A stretch of 26,741 nucleotides of DNA, from contig JAMPGN010000031.1 of NCBI GenBank assembly GCA_023663915.1, positions 1 through 26,741 on the forward strand, written 5' to 3'. This document shows positions 1 through 6,845 of the stretch, in pieces. Source of the DNA: Eubacterium sp. (GTDB taxonomy: Bacteria; Bacillota_A; Clostridia; Lachnospirales; Lachnospiraceae). A program made the position numbers and the translations under genes. Each line of letters begins with the position of its first letter. Position 1 is the stretch's first letter. The notes beneath the pieces were generated by a model. It had not been told where the DNA came from. It made no database searches and saw only the letters and a list, made by a program, of their open reading frames with translations.

Positions 1-521
1 AGTATTTTCCGATGCCTGATTATAATGTTTCCTCTGGAACACAGGTTGAAGTGACCATTTATGGAAAAACGTTGAATGATAGTTATATGCACATCTTGTA
101 TGATCATCAGGATTTAGACTTGCAAACGGTATTTTTGCTTGACCGAATACAGAAAGGTTTGCCGGTAGAAAAGGAAGATGTAGACAGACTGCGGGAGCAG
201 AAGCTAGTAGAGGGCAGATTGACAAGTTTGTATCTGTCTGCATCAGCGGCTAAAAGTATTGATGAGAGCACGACTTATATTAAAAACAAAGGATTTGATG
301 ATAAATATTATAAGGATTTGATTGTTGAATATTTGAAACAGTATAAAAAGGCGAAAAAGAAGGACATTCGGGAGTTGTTATGGGATAAGCTTCCGGATGC
401 GCTATCGGAAGCTCAAAAAGAACACAAGGTAAGTAATCTGTTAGCAGCATTAAAGAAAAATAATTTTATTGATACGGATTCATCAAATCAGCAACGTTCA
501 TATTGGATATTGAAACAGTAG
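1..521 (+). CDS. C-terminal part of a RecG-like / AlbA_2-type ATP-binding DNA-binding protein (5' partial)
   Basis: The reading frame is open from the window edge (codons in phase with position 3), so the start lies upstream. What remains is about 170 residues. It begins with a short beta segment ending in VEVTIYGK, followed by LDLQTVFLLDRIQKG and a lysine-rich helical region. It closes with a winged-helix-like segment (HKVSNLLAALKKNNFI ... SYWILKQ). This is the tail I associate with the COG2865 family of predicted transcriptional regulators and 'RecG-like' proteins, which carry an N-terminal AlbA_2 domain and a GHKL-like ATPase domain. Neither of those domains is inside the window. Members are often encoded next to defence or mobile genes, but the specific function is unknown. 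The stop codon directly abuts an unusual dyad and repeat array. Family assignment rests on the tail only. Confidence 0.65.
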   Translation, partial: YFPMPDYNVSSGTQVEVTIYGKTLNDSYMHILYDHQDLDLQTVFLLDRIQKGLPVEKEDVDRLREQKLVEGRLTSLYLSASAAKSIDESTTYIKNKGFDDKYYKDLIVEYLKQYKKAKKKDIRELLWDKLPDALSEAQKEHKVSNLLAALKKNNFIDTDSSNQQRSYWILKQ

Positions 522-603
522 CTTGAATAATCTTGGATAAATTTATTCAAGGTTATTCAAAGTTATTTGGGTTTATTTAGGGTTTATTCAAGATTTACTC
601 AAG
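522..603. repeat. 40-bp imperfect dyad followed by 10-11-bp direct repeats
   Basis: Starting on the base after the stop codon at 521, positions 522-541 and 542-561 form an imperfect inverted repeat centred on AAATTT. Most mismatches are compatible with G-U pairs in RNA. The right arm consists of two units of the type TTTATTCAAGG, and four more degenerate direct units follow (563-571, 572-582, 583-592, 593-603), for example TTTATTTAGGG and ATTTACTCAAG. The left arm carries two units in the opposite orientation. The period of 9-11 bp keeps all units on one face of the helix. There is no GC-rich stem or U-tract, so a classical intrinsic terminator is unlikely. An operator array or protein-binding site is one reading (inference). 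Confidence 0.7.
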
Positions 604-885
604 CCTGTTTGAAACGAAGCATACGCACATAGATCCGATAAACACCACACCCATAAGAAATGTAATCCTCGTTGTACAGAATACATCGGCAATACAGATT
701 GGATACGTATTCTTGATTATACGGATACGATATTGACTGCACATGCTGCTTGAAATAATAGTTTATAAGTTTCATTTGAGAAAAAAGCTTTCGTTGTTGA
801 ATTGTGATATGCCGTAATGTATATTTGAAATAAACGAGACTAGCGGTTTTTAGAATACTATGGTGAAAGAGAGGTTATTCATAGC
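604..885. other. Gene-poor spacer upstream of the ketopantoate-reductase-family gene
   Basis: This stretch is A+T-rich and holds no convincing plus-strand gene. A 58-codon minus-strand frame (ATG at 775, stop at 599-601) runs through most of it. Its product would be tyrosine-rich, and no ribosome binding site precedes the ATG, so I treat it as a weak candidate and list it under findings. The last 15 bases supply the GAGAGG ribosome binding site of the next gene. No clear promoter pair was recognised. Confidence 0.4.
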
Positions 886-1806
886 ATGAAATATTTAGTA
901 ATCGGCGCAGGCGGCACGGGCGGAAGTATCGGTGCATATATGACGGAGGCGAGCAAAGACGTGACTCTAATTGCGAGAGGCGAACATCTAAAGCAGATTC
1001 AGAAGCACGGCTTGAAGATGGAGACGACAAAGAAAGGAAATTATACCGTGTGCCCCATCAAAGCAACAGACATGGAGCATTATGAGGAGAATCCGGATAT
1101 CATTTTTGTCTGCGTGAAAGGTTATTCCTTGGATGATACGATCCCTTTTATAAAAAGAATTGCCAAGGAGAGCACGATTGTGATCCCGATTCTGAATATT
1201 TATGGAACAGGCGGAAAAATGCAGGAGAAGTTACCGGGTCTGCTGGTGACGGATGGCTGTATCTATATTGCAGCGGAAATCAAAGAGCCGGGGACAATAT
1301 TAATGCGCGGTGATATTTTCCGGATTGTATACGGTGTGAGAGAGCCGCAGGAACTTAGGCAGGAGTTGTTTGAGGTGGCACAGGATCTTAAAGACAGCGG
1401 GATTGAAGGAGTGCTTTCAGACAATATCAGACGTGACGCTCTTCAGAAGTTTGCCTATGTATCACCGATGGCGGCTTGCGGACTGTATTATCATGTGTCT
1501 GCTAAAGATGTGCAGATTACGGGAGAGCCTCGTGATACTTTTGTCAAATTGATGAAGGAAGTCGATGCGCTGGCGGTAGCGATGGGTGTTCCTTTTTTAG
1601 TGAATATCGTGACAACGAATTTGCAGATTTTAGATGGACTCAATCCAGAGGCGAATACTTCCATGCAGAGAGACGTTTATGCTGGGAAATCATCGGAGAT
1701 CGACGGGCTGATCTATGAAGTGGAACGGCTGGGAGTACGATACGGCGTGCCGACCCCAACATATACGATGGTGGCGGATAAGGCGCGGGCGGAGGGGCTT
1801 GCGTGA
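886..1806 (+). CDS. Ketopantoate reductase family (ApbA/PanE-like) oxidoreductase
   Basis: The 306-residue product has the length and layout of 2-dehydropantoate 2-reductase, the NADPH enzyme that makes pantoate for coenzyme A. An N-terminal Rossmann glycine motif (GAGGTGG, residues 8-14) and Arg31 (LIARG) suit NADP(H) binding. Lys78 lies in VCVKGYSL. Lys188 in the ALQKFAYVS segment is at the position of the catalytic lysine, and Glu271 in SSEIDGL matches the conserved glutamate of the C-terminal helical domain, where TSMQRDV is also typical. GAGAGG lies 10 bases before the ATG. No panB, panC or panD is adjacent. Clostridia often carry several paralogues of this family with unknown alpha-keto-acid substrates, so a role strictly in pantothenate synthesis is not proven. 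Confidence 0.8.
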   Translation: MKYLVIGAGGTGGSIGAYMTEASKDVTLIARGEHLKQIQKHGLKMETTKKGNYTVCPIKATDMEHYEENPDIIFVCVKGYSLDDTIPFIKRIAKESTIVIPILNIYGTGGKMQEKLPGLLVTDGCIYIAAEIKEPGTILMRGDIFRIVYGVREPQELRQELFEVAQDLKDSGIEGVLSDNIRRDALQKFAYVSPMAACGLYYHVSAKDVQITGEPRDTFVKLMKEVDALAVAMGVPFLVNIVTTNLQILDGLNPEANTSMQRDVYAGKSSEIDGLIYEVERLGVRYGVPTPTYTMVADKARAEGLA

Positions 1807-1853
1807 GCATGCAGACAGGAAATAATGGGTAAAGAAAGGTGAAGGTGTCATCC

Positions 1854-2152
1854 ATGACGTATTTATGGATTGAGGATAGGAAAGGAAAATCTGGTTATGT
1901 ATTTTGGGAAACTTTCATGAAACAGCTTTACCCGTCTATAATCGTTGAAAGTAAAAAGAACAACAGTGAATTAGTTAAAGCGGTCAAACGGTTGAATAAT
2001 ACGGATAATGTGAGTGGGCGAACAGGCAGGCTGATGATATATGCGGATTGGACCATGCTCGTTTAGCCGTCGCGGATAAGATGAAGTCCATTTTTGAAGG
2101 AACCATGCTGAAACAGGAATTTGCAAGTATCGGGTTGGAGGCACTGCAATGA
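1854..2152 (+). pseudogene. Remnant of a gene with N- and C-terminal pieces in different frames
   Basis: The ATG at 1854 has a good ribosome binding site (AAAGGTGAAGG, 1835-1845). The product begins MTYLWIEDRKGKSG and continues to about position 2009 with ordinary protein-like sequence (FWETFMKQLYP, NSELVKAVKRL). It then switches to unrelated residues and stops at 2066. From 2012, a different frame reads EWANRQADDICGLDHARLAV and continues to a TGA at 2150-2152 that overlaps the next ATG (ATGA), a classic coupling arrangement. The simplest reading is one ancestral gene joined out of frame, probably by an internal deletion near 2009-2012. The N-terminal WIEDRKGKSG could belong to a TOPRIM- or nuclease-like fold, but that is a guess. 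A simple frameshift in a short gene is the alternative. Confidence 0.6.
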
Positions 2153-2592
2153 TTACTATATATAAGGATAAGAAAGATATTCCGGCAGAATTAGAATATA
2201 TAGAATTGAATGATATTTTTTTTAATCAGAAAACAGTATCCAAATTGGACGAAAAAACGGCTAAAATAGTAGAGCAGATCGATGATTCTAAACTGATTGG
2301 GAAATATAGGATAGAATCTAAGTTCAATGGGGTGGTATTGGATGTGGATCGTTTATCGACAGGATGTAAGACGGTTCTAAATGTTCTTTATTTTCCGGAC
2401 AAAGTATTTTGTCTGAAAGAATGCGGAGATAATGCTCTGACTGTGCTATATCACCTACAGACGGGAAAGGTTTACAGCGATTATGCGGTGATTCCGATTG
2501 ATATGGATACATTTAGGGTATGTGCTGGAACAAGTGGAAGAATCATAGTGGACTATGACGAATTGAAGGAGTGGTGGGAAGATGAAAAGTAA
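2149..2592 (+). CDS. DUF4869-like protein of unknown function
   Basis: This 147-residue soluble protein has no signal peptide or membrane segment. It starts with MITIYKDKKDIP and has a central block (VDRLSTGCKTVLNVLYFPD) followed by an aspartate-rich strand region (YAVIPIDMDTFRVCAG). The layout resembles the DUF4869 family seen in gut Firmicutes; I recall this from general pattern, not from an alignment. Its ATG overlaps the stop of the broken upstream gene (ATGA), and its own last 11 bases overlap the start of the P-loop ATPase, so the three were built as one translationally coupled operon. No function is known. An accessory, substrate-sensing or regulatory role beside the ATPase is only inferred from the coupling. 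Confidence 0.7.
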   Translation: MITIYKDKKDIPAELEYIELNDIFFNQKTVSKLDEKTAKIVEQIDDSKLIGKYRIESKFNGVVLDVDRLSTGCKTVLNVLYFPDKVFCLKECGDNALTVLYHLQTGKVYSDYAVIPIDMDTFRVCAGTSGRIIVDYDELKEWWEDEK

Positions 2593-3010
2593 GCCTGTTG
2601 TAATGGAGCATTTTTCAACGATTCATACTTCATATATTCTGAACTTTCAATTTACAAATAATATAACAATTTTAACTGGAGAGTCGGCAACTGGCAAAAC
2701 TGCAGCGTTTTCTTTTATCAGGGAATGTATGGCGGTCAATCCGAACATATTGTGTCTGAATTATTTGGATTATCAGAAAGATATTAAGGAGATTATAGAA
2801 CAGGCAAGAGGCAAACTGATTGTTATCGATAATGCAGATATTGTTTTGAGTGACGAAGCACGTAAGTATATCGCGGTTGATGATAAGAACCAGTATCTTA
2901 TTATTGGCAGAAATCCGAAGAATCTGTTTACAACGAAAGAAAACTTGTTTGAACTGGTAAGCAGGAAAGAAGGAGAGCAGACGAAATTCGAGATAATACC
3001 TTATTTATAA
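2582..3010 (+). CDS. Small P-loop ATPase (about 142 aa)
   Basis: A minimal nucleotide-binding protein. Walker A is GESATGKT at residues 33-40, and Walker B is KLIVIDNADIVL, with Asp83 and the following residues in the usual DE/DN place. The Walker A is preceded by a beta hairpin (ILNFQFTNNITILTG), like the 'ATP-binding cassette over its own strand' start of SMC/ABC-like or AAA proteins. The chain ends soon after Walker B, with no ABC signature, no long coiled coil and no fused effector domain. It therefore cannot be a full ABC, AAA+ or STAND ATPase on its own. It overlaps the DUF4869-like gene by 11 bases, with a GGTGGGAAG ribosome binding site inside that gene. The function is unknown; partnership with the DUF4869-like protein is the best contextual clue. 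Confidence 0.75.
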   Translation: MKSKPVVMEHFSTIHTSYILNFQFTNNITILTGESATGKTAAFSFIRECMAVNPNILCLNYLDYQKDIKEIIEQARGKLIVIDNADIVLSDEARKYIAVDDKNQYLIIGRNPKNLFTTKENLFELVSRKEGEQTKFEIIPYL

Positions 3011-3074
3011 GCAGAATACAGCAGATATGACGCGGCGAAGAAAGCATAATCTGCAGAGAGGAATATGAAAAAGT

Positions 3075-3287
3075 ATGGCAGACAGCACAGAGAAAAAATT
3101 CAAACAAAAATACCTGGCGAGCGAAATAGATTTCGAGGAAATTGATGACTACAGCCAAGCGTGGGGATTCAGCGACGAGCCGGTTACTCTGCGGGAGTAT
3201 CTGGGGCTGAATGCCGAGGAGGAAGATGCGTGGGTGAGTATCGGTGATGATGCATTGAAGGAGTTGTTGGACAAGCAGAAAGCATAA
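3075..3287 (+). CDS. Small acidic protein of unknown function (70 aa)
   Basis: A 70-residue acidic protein with a lysine-rich start (STEKKFKQKYL) and then EIDFEEIDDY and TLREYLGLNAEEEDAW. The ending is helical (IGDDALKELLDKQ). The segment LREYLGL-x-EEE-xx-W is a pattern I have seen repeatedly in short hypothetical proteins of gut Firmicutes, but I cannot name a function. A GAGAGG ribosome binding site lies at 3056-3061, 13 bases before the ATG. A clean terminator follows 8 bases after the stop, which supports it as the last expressed gene of the run. The gap of 64 bases to the P-loop ATPase makes membership of the same operon possible but not certain. Confidence 0.6.
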   Translation: MADSTEKKFKQKYLASEIDFEEIDDYSQAWGFSDEPVTLREYLGLNAEEEDAWVSIGDDALKELLDKQKA

Positions 3288-3295
3288 ACCATTTA

Positions 3296-3325
3296 GCCCT
3301 CTCAGATTCGAGAGGGCGCGTTTTT
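3296..3325 (+). terminator. Intrinsic terminator
   Basis: A perfect 8-bp stem (GCCCTCTC at 3296-3303 with GAGAGGGC at 3310-3317) has a 6-base loop, and GCG then TTTTT follow. It ends the plus-strand run of small genes. Confidence 0.9.
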
Positions 3326-3372
3326 ATGTTTTAGAAATTCTTATGCTTATTTCGAGTTCGCGACGAGTTTCC

Positions 3373-3389
3373 GAGATGCAAAGCATCTC
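3373..3389. repeat. Hairpin with core ATGCAAAGCAT at the 3' end of the ABC operon
   Basis: GAGATGC at 3373-3379 pairs with GCATCTC at 3383-3389 around an AAA loop. On the minus strand it begins at the stop codon of the last permease gene. No U-tract follows in that direction, so termination is uncertain. The core ATGCAAAGCAT recurs in a second hairpin at the other end of the same operon (5899-5913). Confidence 0.6.
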
Positions 3390-4114
3390 TACTCATGTCG
3401 GCAAATCCCAATCACCGATACAATAGAAAACAAAACAATATACAGAATACAACTCGGTATAAACACATGGACATCCAGATGCAATCGAGGGTTATTGGCG
3501 CACATTCCTAAGGAGTAGAGCGAATAGGGATAATATAATCCAGCTCCTATGCTGGTCATCGCCAGTCCGCCGATTCCGCCCGCAAGCCCGATGCCTATCG
3601 GGAGAGCAAAAGAGCGGATCATCATAGAGACGGTAAGCTGTATGCAGCAGACCACAATCCCGCCCAAGATTCCGCCAAGAAACCATCCGATTGCTTCGAC
3701 GGGCGGAAGAGCAGGCAGCCTACAGATTTTACCGCACAGGCAGTACAGAAGGAAGATCCACACGTTTCCGGCGAAGATCATAACCACCGCCTGGAACAGC
3801 TTTCCGAAATACAGGGAGAAGCGGGATACGGGTGCGGTCAAAAAACTATTCCAGTTATTGTGCAGATGTTCCAGCCGCCACAAATAGGAACAGTATGTTC
3901 CAATTAGGGCGGGCATAAAGATATAGCATAAAAAGAGTGAGTGCTGGCTCCACAGGCTGTACCATTCACTTGTCAGAATGCCTTGGTTCATTTTGTAGTT
4001 AGCTGTACCGAAAAAGGCGGATATGACAGGAAGTATGAAGAATGCGAGCCAGACGGGGCTTCGCCTCAATTTCAGATGTTCGGCTTTCATTGTTTTTAAT
4101 AATGACAGATTCAT
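3389..4114 (-). CDS. Lantibiotic-immunity-type ABC transporter permease (second)
   Basis: A 241-residue membrane protein with about six hydrophobic helices. They lie roughly at WLAFFILPVISAFF, LFLCYIFMPALIG, VVMIFAGNVWIFLLY, IGWFLGGILGGIVV, IGIGLAGGIGGLA and the C-terminal ILYIVLFSIVSVIGI. The N-terminal MKAEHLKLRRSPVW, with lysines and arginines before helix 1, is typical of LanE/LanG and MutE/MutG permeases that pump lantibiotics or other peptides away from the membrane. I placed the start at the ATG at 4114 rather than the in-frame ATG at 4126, because AAAGGA directly precedes 4126 and leaves no spacing. It is the last gene of the minus-strand operon, 75 bases after the other permease. Confidence 0.75.
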   Translation of the reverse strand: MNLSLLKTMKAEHLKLRRSPVWLAFFILPVISAFFGTANYKMNQGILTSEWYSLWSQHSLFLCYIFMPALIGTYCSYLWRLEHLHNNWNSFLTAPVSRFSLYFGKLFQAVVMIFAGNVWIFLLYCLCGKICRLPALPPVEAIGWFLGGILGGIVVCCIQLTVSMMIRSFALPIGIGLAGGIGGLAMTSIGAGLYYPYSLYSLGMCANNPRLHLDVHVFIPSCILYIVLFSIVSVIGICRHE

Positions 4115-4189
4115 TAAAATCACCATTCCTTTCTATCAAACAAACGAGCGTCAGCTCTTTTTTTGCTGGCATAAACGATACCGTATGGG

Positions 4190-4942
4190 TTACGCTTCCC
4201 TGCGTGTAAATAAGCTCCTGCCGCCAACATAAAAGACTGCAATCCATATGAATATACAGACCACGGCGGCAGTTTCCGCCGGTGAAAAAGTACGGTAGTA
4301 ATAAGTGGATATCCGTGCAGTTTCATCCCAGTCAGACATAACCAGTACGGAACTTAAACAGCCGCCCCACGGAAGGAACGAATAAGTTGTGACAAACATC
4401 AGAAGCAGCGCGACCATAGAGCCGCCAAGCCCCGCCACAAGCGGAATCATCTGGTTGGCAAAGAGCATGGACAATGCAAGCTGCAGCAGGAACAGAGATA
4501 TATTGCTTGCAAGTTTTAGTACATACGAAAGCAGATAGTATTTCACATCGGGAGAGCCATGGTAGCCCAGAGAATAACCCAGCGCAATGAAAAAAGCAAA
4601 CTGTATGGTAAACATGACCATGACGATGATACATCCGCATACAGCTTTGGAATGGTAGAGGCTTCCTGCACTGCGGAGTGTCTCAAGCTGCTTGTAGGTG
4701 TTTCCTTTATGTTCAATGTCGGCAAGACGCGAGGCGAGCACAGACATGACTGCGGGCATCATAATTCCGTCTAACAATGCAAGGGAATACAGTAATGACA
4801 TCCAGCCGTTTTCCAGTTCCCAGTCTTTGGGATCGCTTAAAGCCCACAATCCCCACATGAGTTGTAGCGACAACAAAGCGAACATGGTCAGCCAGACTTT
4901 TCTTCTTTTAATCTTATAAAATTCCAATTTCAGTGCTTTCAT
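4190..4942 (-). CDS. Lantibiotic-immunity-type ABC transporter permease (first)
   Basis: A 250-residue six-helix membrane protein beginning MKALKLEFYKIKRRKVW, the basic cytoplasmic start seen in LanE/MutE- and BcrB-like permeases. Helices are visible around WLTMFALLSLQLMW, GIMMPAVMSVLA, IIVMVMFTIQFAFFI, ISLFLLQLALSMLF, VAGLGGSMVALLLMFV and VVCIFIWIAVFYVG. AAAGGAG sits 8 bases before the ATG, and the ATG overlaps the ATPase stop codon (ATGA). The longer frame extending to 5047 is therefore not the real start. With the other permease and the ATPase it forms a complete ATPase-permease-permease exporter expected to protect against antimicrobial peptides. The substrate cannot be read from the sequence. 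Confidence 0.78.
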   Translation of the reverse strand: MKALKLEFYKIKRRKVWLTMFALLSLQLMWGLWALSDPKDWELENGWMSLLYSLALLDGIMMPAVMSVLASRLADIEHKGNTYKQLETLRSAGSLYHSKAVCGCIIVMVMFTIQFAFFIALGYSLGYHGSPDVKYYLLSYVLKLASNISLFLLQLALSMLFANQMIPLVAGLGGSMVALLLMFVTTYSFLPWGGCLSSVLVMSDWDETARISTYYYRTFSPAETAAVVCIFIWIAVFYVGGRSLFTRREA

Positions 4943-5859
4943 AAGCTGGACTCCTTTCCGGTCAGAGACAGGAAAATATCTTCCAGACTCTTCTCTCTTT
5001 TTTCTATGCGGTATAAGGAAATGTTTTGCTCTATTAAACATCTGCAAAATTGCGCAATATAGTCATCTTGCATCATGGGAATCAACAGGTAGTCCTCTTC
5101 TTTTTCGACTTCGATACCATCCCGACGAAGCAGGGAGAGGACAGTGGCGGGTTTATCGGTGCGCAGGGCGATCTGTTGTTTCGCGTGGGAATGAAGCGCG
5201 TCCAGCGTATCCTGATAGACTAACTCGCCTTTGCAGATAATGCCGACATGGTCAGCCATCTGGTCAATTTCGCTGAGCAGATGGGAGGAGACGACGACAG
5301 TGATGCCATAGGCGGATGGCAGTGTGCAGATTAGCTCGCGCATCTCTTGAATGCCTGCGGGATCAAGCCCGTTAGTAGGCTCGTCCAGAATGAGCAGTTT
5401 CGGAAATCCGAGAAGCGCCGCTGCCAGTCCGAGGCGCTGCTTCATACCGAGGGAGTAATGGCTTACTTTCTTTTTGCGGGCATCATTCAGGCGCACGATC
5501 TGCAATACCTCGTCAATATCCTTTTTCGGGCATCCTTTGAGCGTCTGGAGGATATACAGGTTTTCTTCGCCTGTCAAGTGTCCGTAGTAGCTGGGTGATT
5601 CGATTAAAGAACCGGTGTCGGCAAGCAGTTTGATGCGGTTCTTATCATTTACGGGCATGCCAAACAGTGTAATCGTACCCGCTGTGGGTCTGGCGAGTCC
5701 CAGTATCATTTTAAGGGTGGTGGATTTTCCTGCGCCGTTGGGTCCTAAGAATCCATAGACAGCGCCTCCCGGGACTTGCATGCGCAGGGATTTGACGCAG
5801 CAAATTTTGCCGTATTGTTTTGTGAGATTGGTTGTTTCAATCAGGTTTTGTACAGCCAT
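4939..5859 (-). CDS. ABC transporter ATP-binding protein, LanF/BcrA/CprA-like
   Basis: A 306-residue ATPase. Walker A is GPNGAGKS (residues 39-46), the signature is SLGMKQ (136-141), Walker B is LLILDEP (155-161) and the H-loop is SSH (His193). A C-terminal accessory domain of about 90 residues follows, as in the BcrA family. At the Q-loop position the sequence is LIESPSYYG with Glu87, not Gln. This E-loop is a known hallmark of lantibiotic-immunity LanF ATPases. I chose the ATG at 5859, with AAAGGA 11 bases upstream, over the longer frame to 5982, whose extra N-terminus does not belong to the family. It couples to the first permease by ATGA. It is divergently transcribed from a two-component system, the usual way such exporters are induced. 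Confidence 0.88.
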   Translation of the reverse strand: MAVQNLIETTNLTKQYGKICCVKSLRMQVPGGAVYGFLGPNGAGKSTTLKMILGLARPTAGTITLFGMPVNDKNRIKLLADTGSLIESPSYYGHLTGEENLYILQTLKGCPKKDIDEVLQIVRLNDARKKKVSHYSLGMKQRLGLAAALLGFPKLLILDEPTNGLDPAGIQEMRELICTLPSAYGITVVVSSHLLSEIDQMADHVGIICKGELVYQDTLDALHSHAKQQIALRTDKPATVLSLLRRDGIEVEKEEDYLLIPMMQDDYIAQFCRCLIEQNISLYRIEKREKSLEDIFLSLTGKESSL

Positions 5860-5898
5860 ATTTTGATCAGTCCTTTCTGTCTTTTTGTGTAAGCAAAG

Positions 5899-5913
5899 GA
5901 ATGCAAAGCATTC
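5899..5913. repeat. Hairpin with core ATGCAAAGCAT in the ABC operon leader
   Basis: GAATGC at 5899-5904 pairs with GCATTC at 5908-5913 around AAA. It lies 40 bases upstream of the ATPase start, in the presumed 5' leader. It shares the 11-base core with the hairpin at 3373-3389, so the operon is bracketed by two related hairpins. Confidence 0.5.
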
Positions 5914-5984
5914 TTCTTGTGGGAAGCAACCACCCAACATACTTAACAATAAACATGCCACATTAAAATACGATGAAGCCAACC

Positions 5985-6045
5985 TTACATTTACATTAAG
6001 AATCGGGAAACCACCTTTTAGGGGAAAAGGAAAAAATAGTATACT
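5985..6045 (+). promoter_or_regulatory. Intergenic control region between the ABC operon and the two-component system
   Basis: A tandem TTACAT (5985-5990, 5991-5996) precedes a probable -10 box TATACT (6040-6045). The -35 position 17 bp upstream (TTTAGG, 6017-6022) is a poor match. This would suit a promoter that needs activation, plausibly by the adjacent response regulator. The assignment of TTACAT as a regulator site is inference. The minus-strand promoter for the ABC operon was not resolved. Confidence 0.4.
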
Positions 6046-6108
6046 AGGTTATAGAAAAAGTGCGGCATAATAAAATAAGAGAGCGTTTGTTGAGGAGATG
6101 GGAGTGTT

Positions 6109-6822
6109 ATGAATCTATACGATTATAAAATCATGCTGGTGGATGATGAGCCGGAGCTGCGAAGGCTGGTGAAGAATTTTCTGACGAAAGAGGGGTTCTT
6201 GTCGGTGGTGACAGCTGCAAGCTGCAGGGAGGCAAGGGAAGTTTATGAGCGGGAGCAGCCGTCATTGGTTCTGCTGGACGTAATGCTTCCGGACGGAGAC
6301 GGTTTTGCGCTATTGAAGGAACTTCGCAAGGAATCAGAGGTGCCGGTCATTTTTCTGTCCGCAAAAGATGAGGATGAGGACAGGCTTCAAGGTCTTGGCA
6401 TGGGAGCGGACGATTATATTACGAAGCCTTTTCTGGCAAAAGAACTGATATTGCGCGTCATGGCAGTGTTAAAAAGAGTGTATCGTATCAGGAGTGCAGA
6501 CAGGGAAAATGAGATGGTCATTTTAGGAGACCGCCTTATTGATTTTGGGAGCGGCGTTGTGCGGTTTCGTCAGCCGAACGCAGACAAGACGGAAGTAGCG
6601 CTCACGGCGAAGGAGTATGCGATCATGGAAAAACTGGCTGCCAACAGAGGGCGGATCGTGACGATCGATGCACTGTGTGAGGCAGTCTGGAAAGAAGGAA
6701 ATTACGGATATGAAAATACATTGATCGTGCATATCAGACGGCTTCGGGAGAAAATCGAGCAGGACCCTTCACATCCGGTACATCTACTAACGGTGCGGGG
6801 ACTCGGATATAAGCTGGTGTAG
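6109..6822 (+). CDS. OmpR-family DNA-binding response regulator
   Basis: 237 residues in the standard two-domain layout. The receiver domain (1-120) has the acidic pair Asp12/Asp13, phospho-acceptor Asp57 (VLLDVMLPDG), Ser84 (FLSAKD) and Lys106 (ITKPF). The winged-helix effector (about 140-237) has ALTAKEYAIMEKL and the recognition segment NTLIVHIRRLREKIE, and ends VRGLGYKL. All switch residues are intact. GAGGAG and GGGAG lie before the ATG. The stop codon touches the start region of the kinase gene. Divergence from an antimicrobial-peptide ABC exporter makes that exporter operon the likely target, as with CprR in Clostridioides difficile (by analogy only). Confidence 0.93.
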   Translation: MNLYDYKIMLVDDEPELRRLVKNFLTKEGFLSVVTAASCREAREVYEREQPSLVLLDVMLPDGDGFALLKELRKESEVPVIFLSAKDEDEDRLQGLGMGADDYITKPFLAKELILRVMAVLKRVYRIRSADRENEMVILGDRLIDFGSGVVRFRQPNADKTEVALTAKEYAIMEKLAANRGRIVTIDALCEAVWKEGNYGYENTLIVHIRRLREKIEQDPSHPVHLLTVRGLGYKLV

Positions 6823-6845
6823 TGGAAGATATAGAGGGCAAGAGC

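Noticed and set aside
3065..3145. Alternative short frame from the ATG at 3065
   Set aside because: It stops after 26 codons; the frame from 3075 is longer, protein-like and ends just before the terminator.
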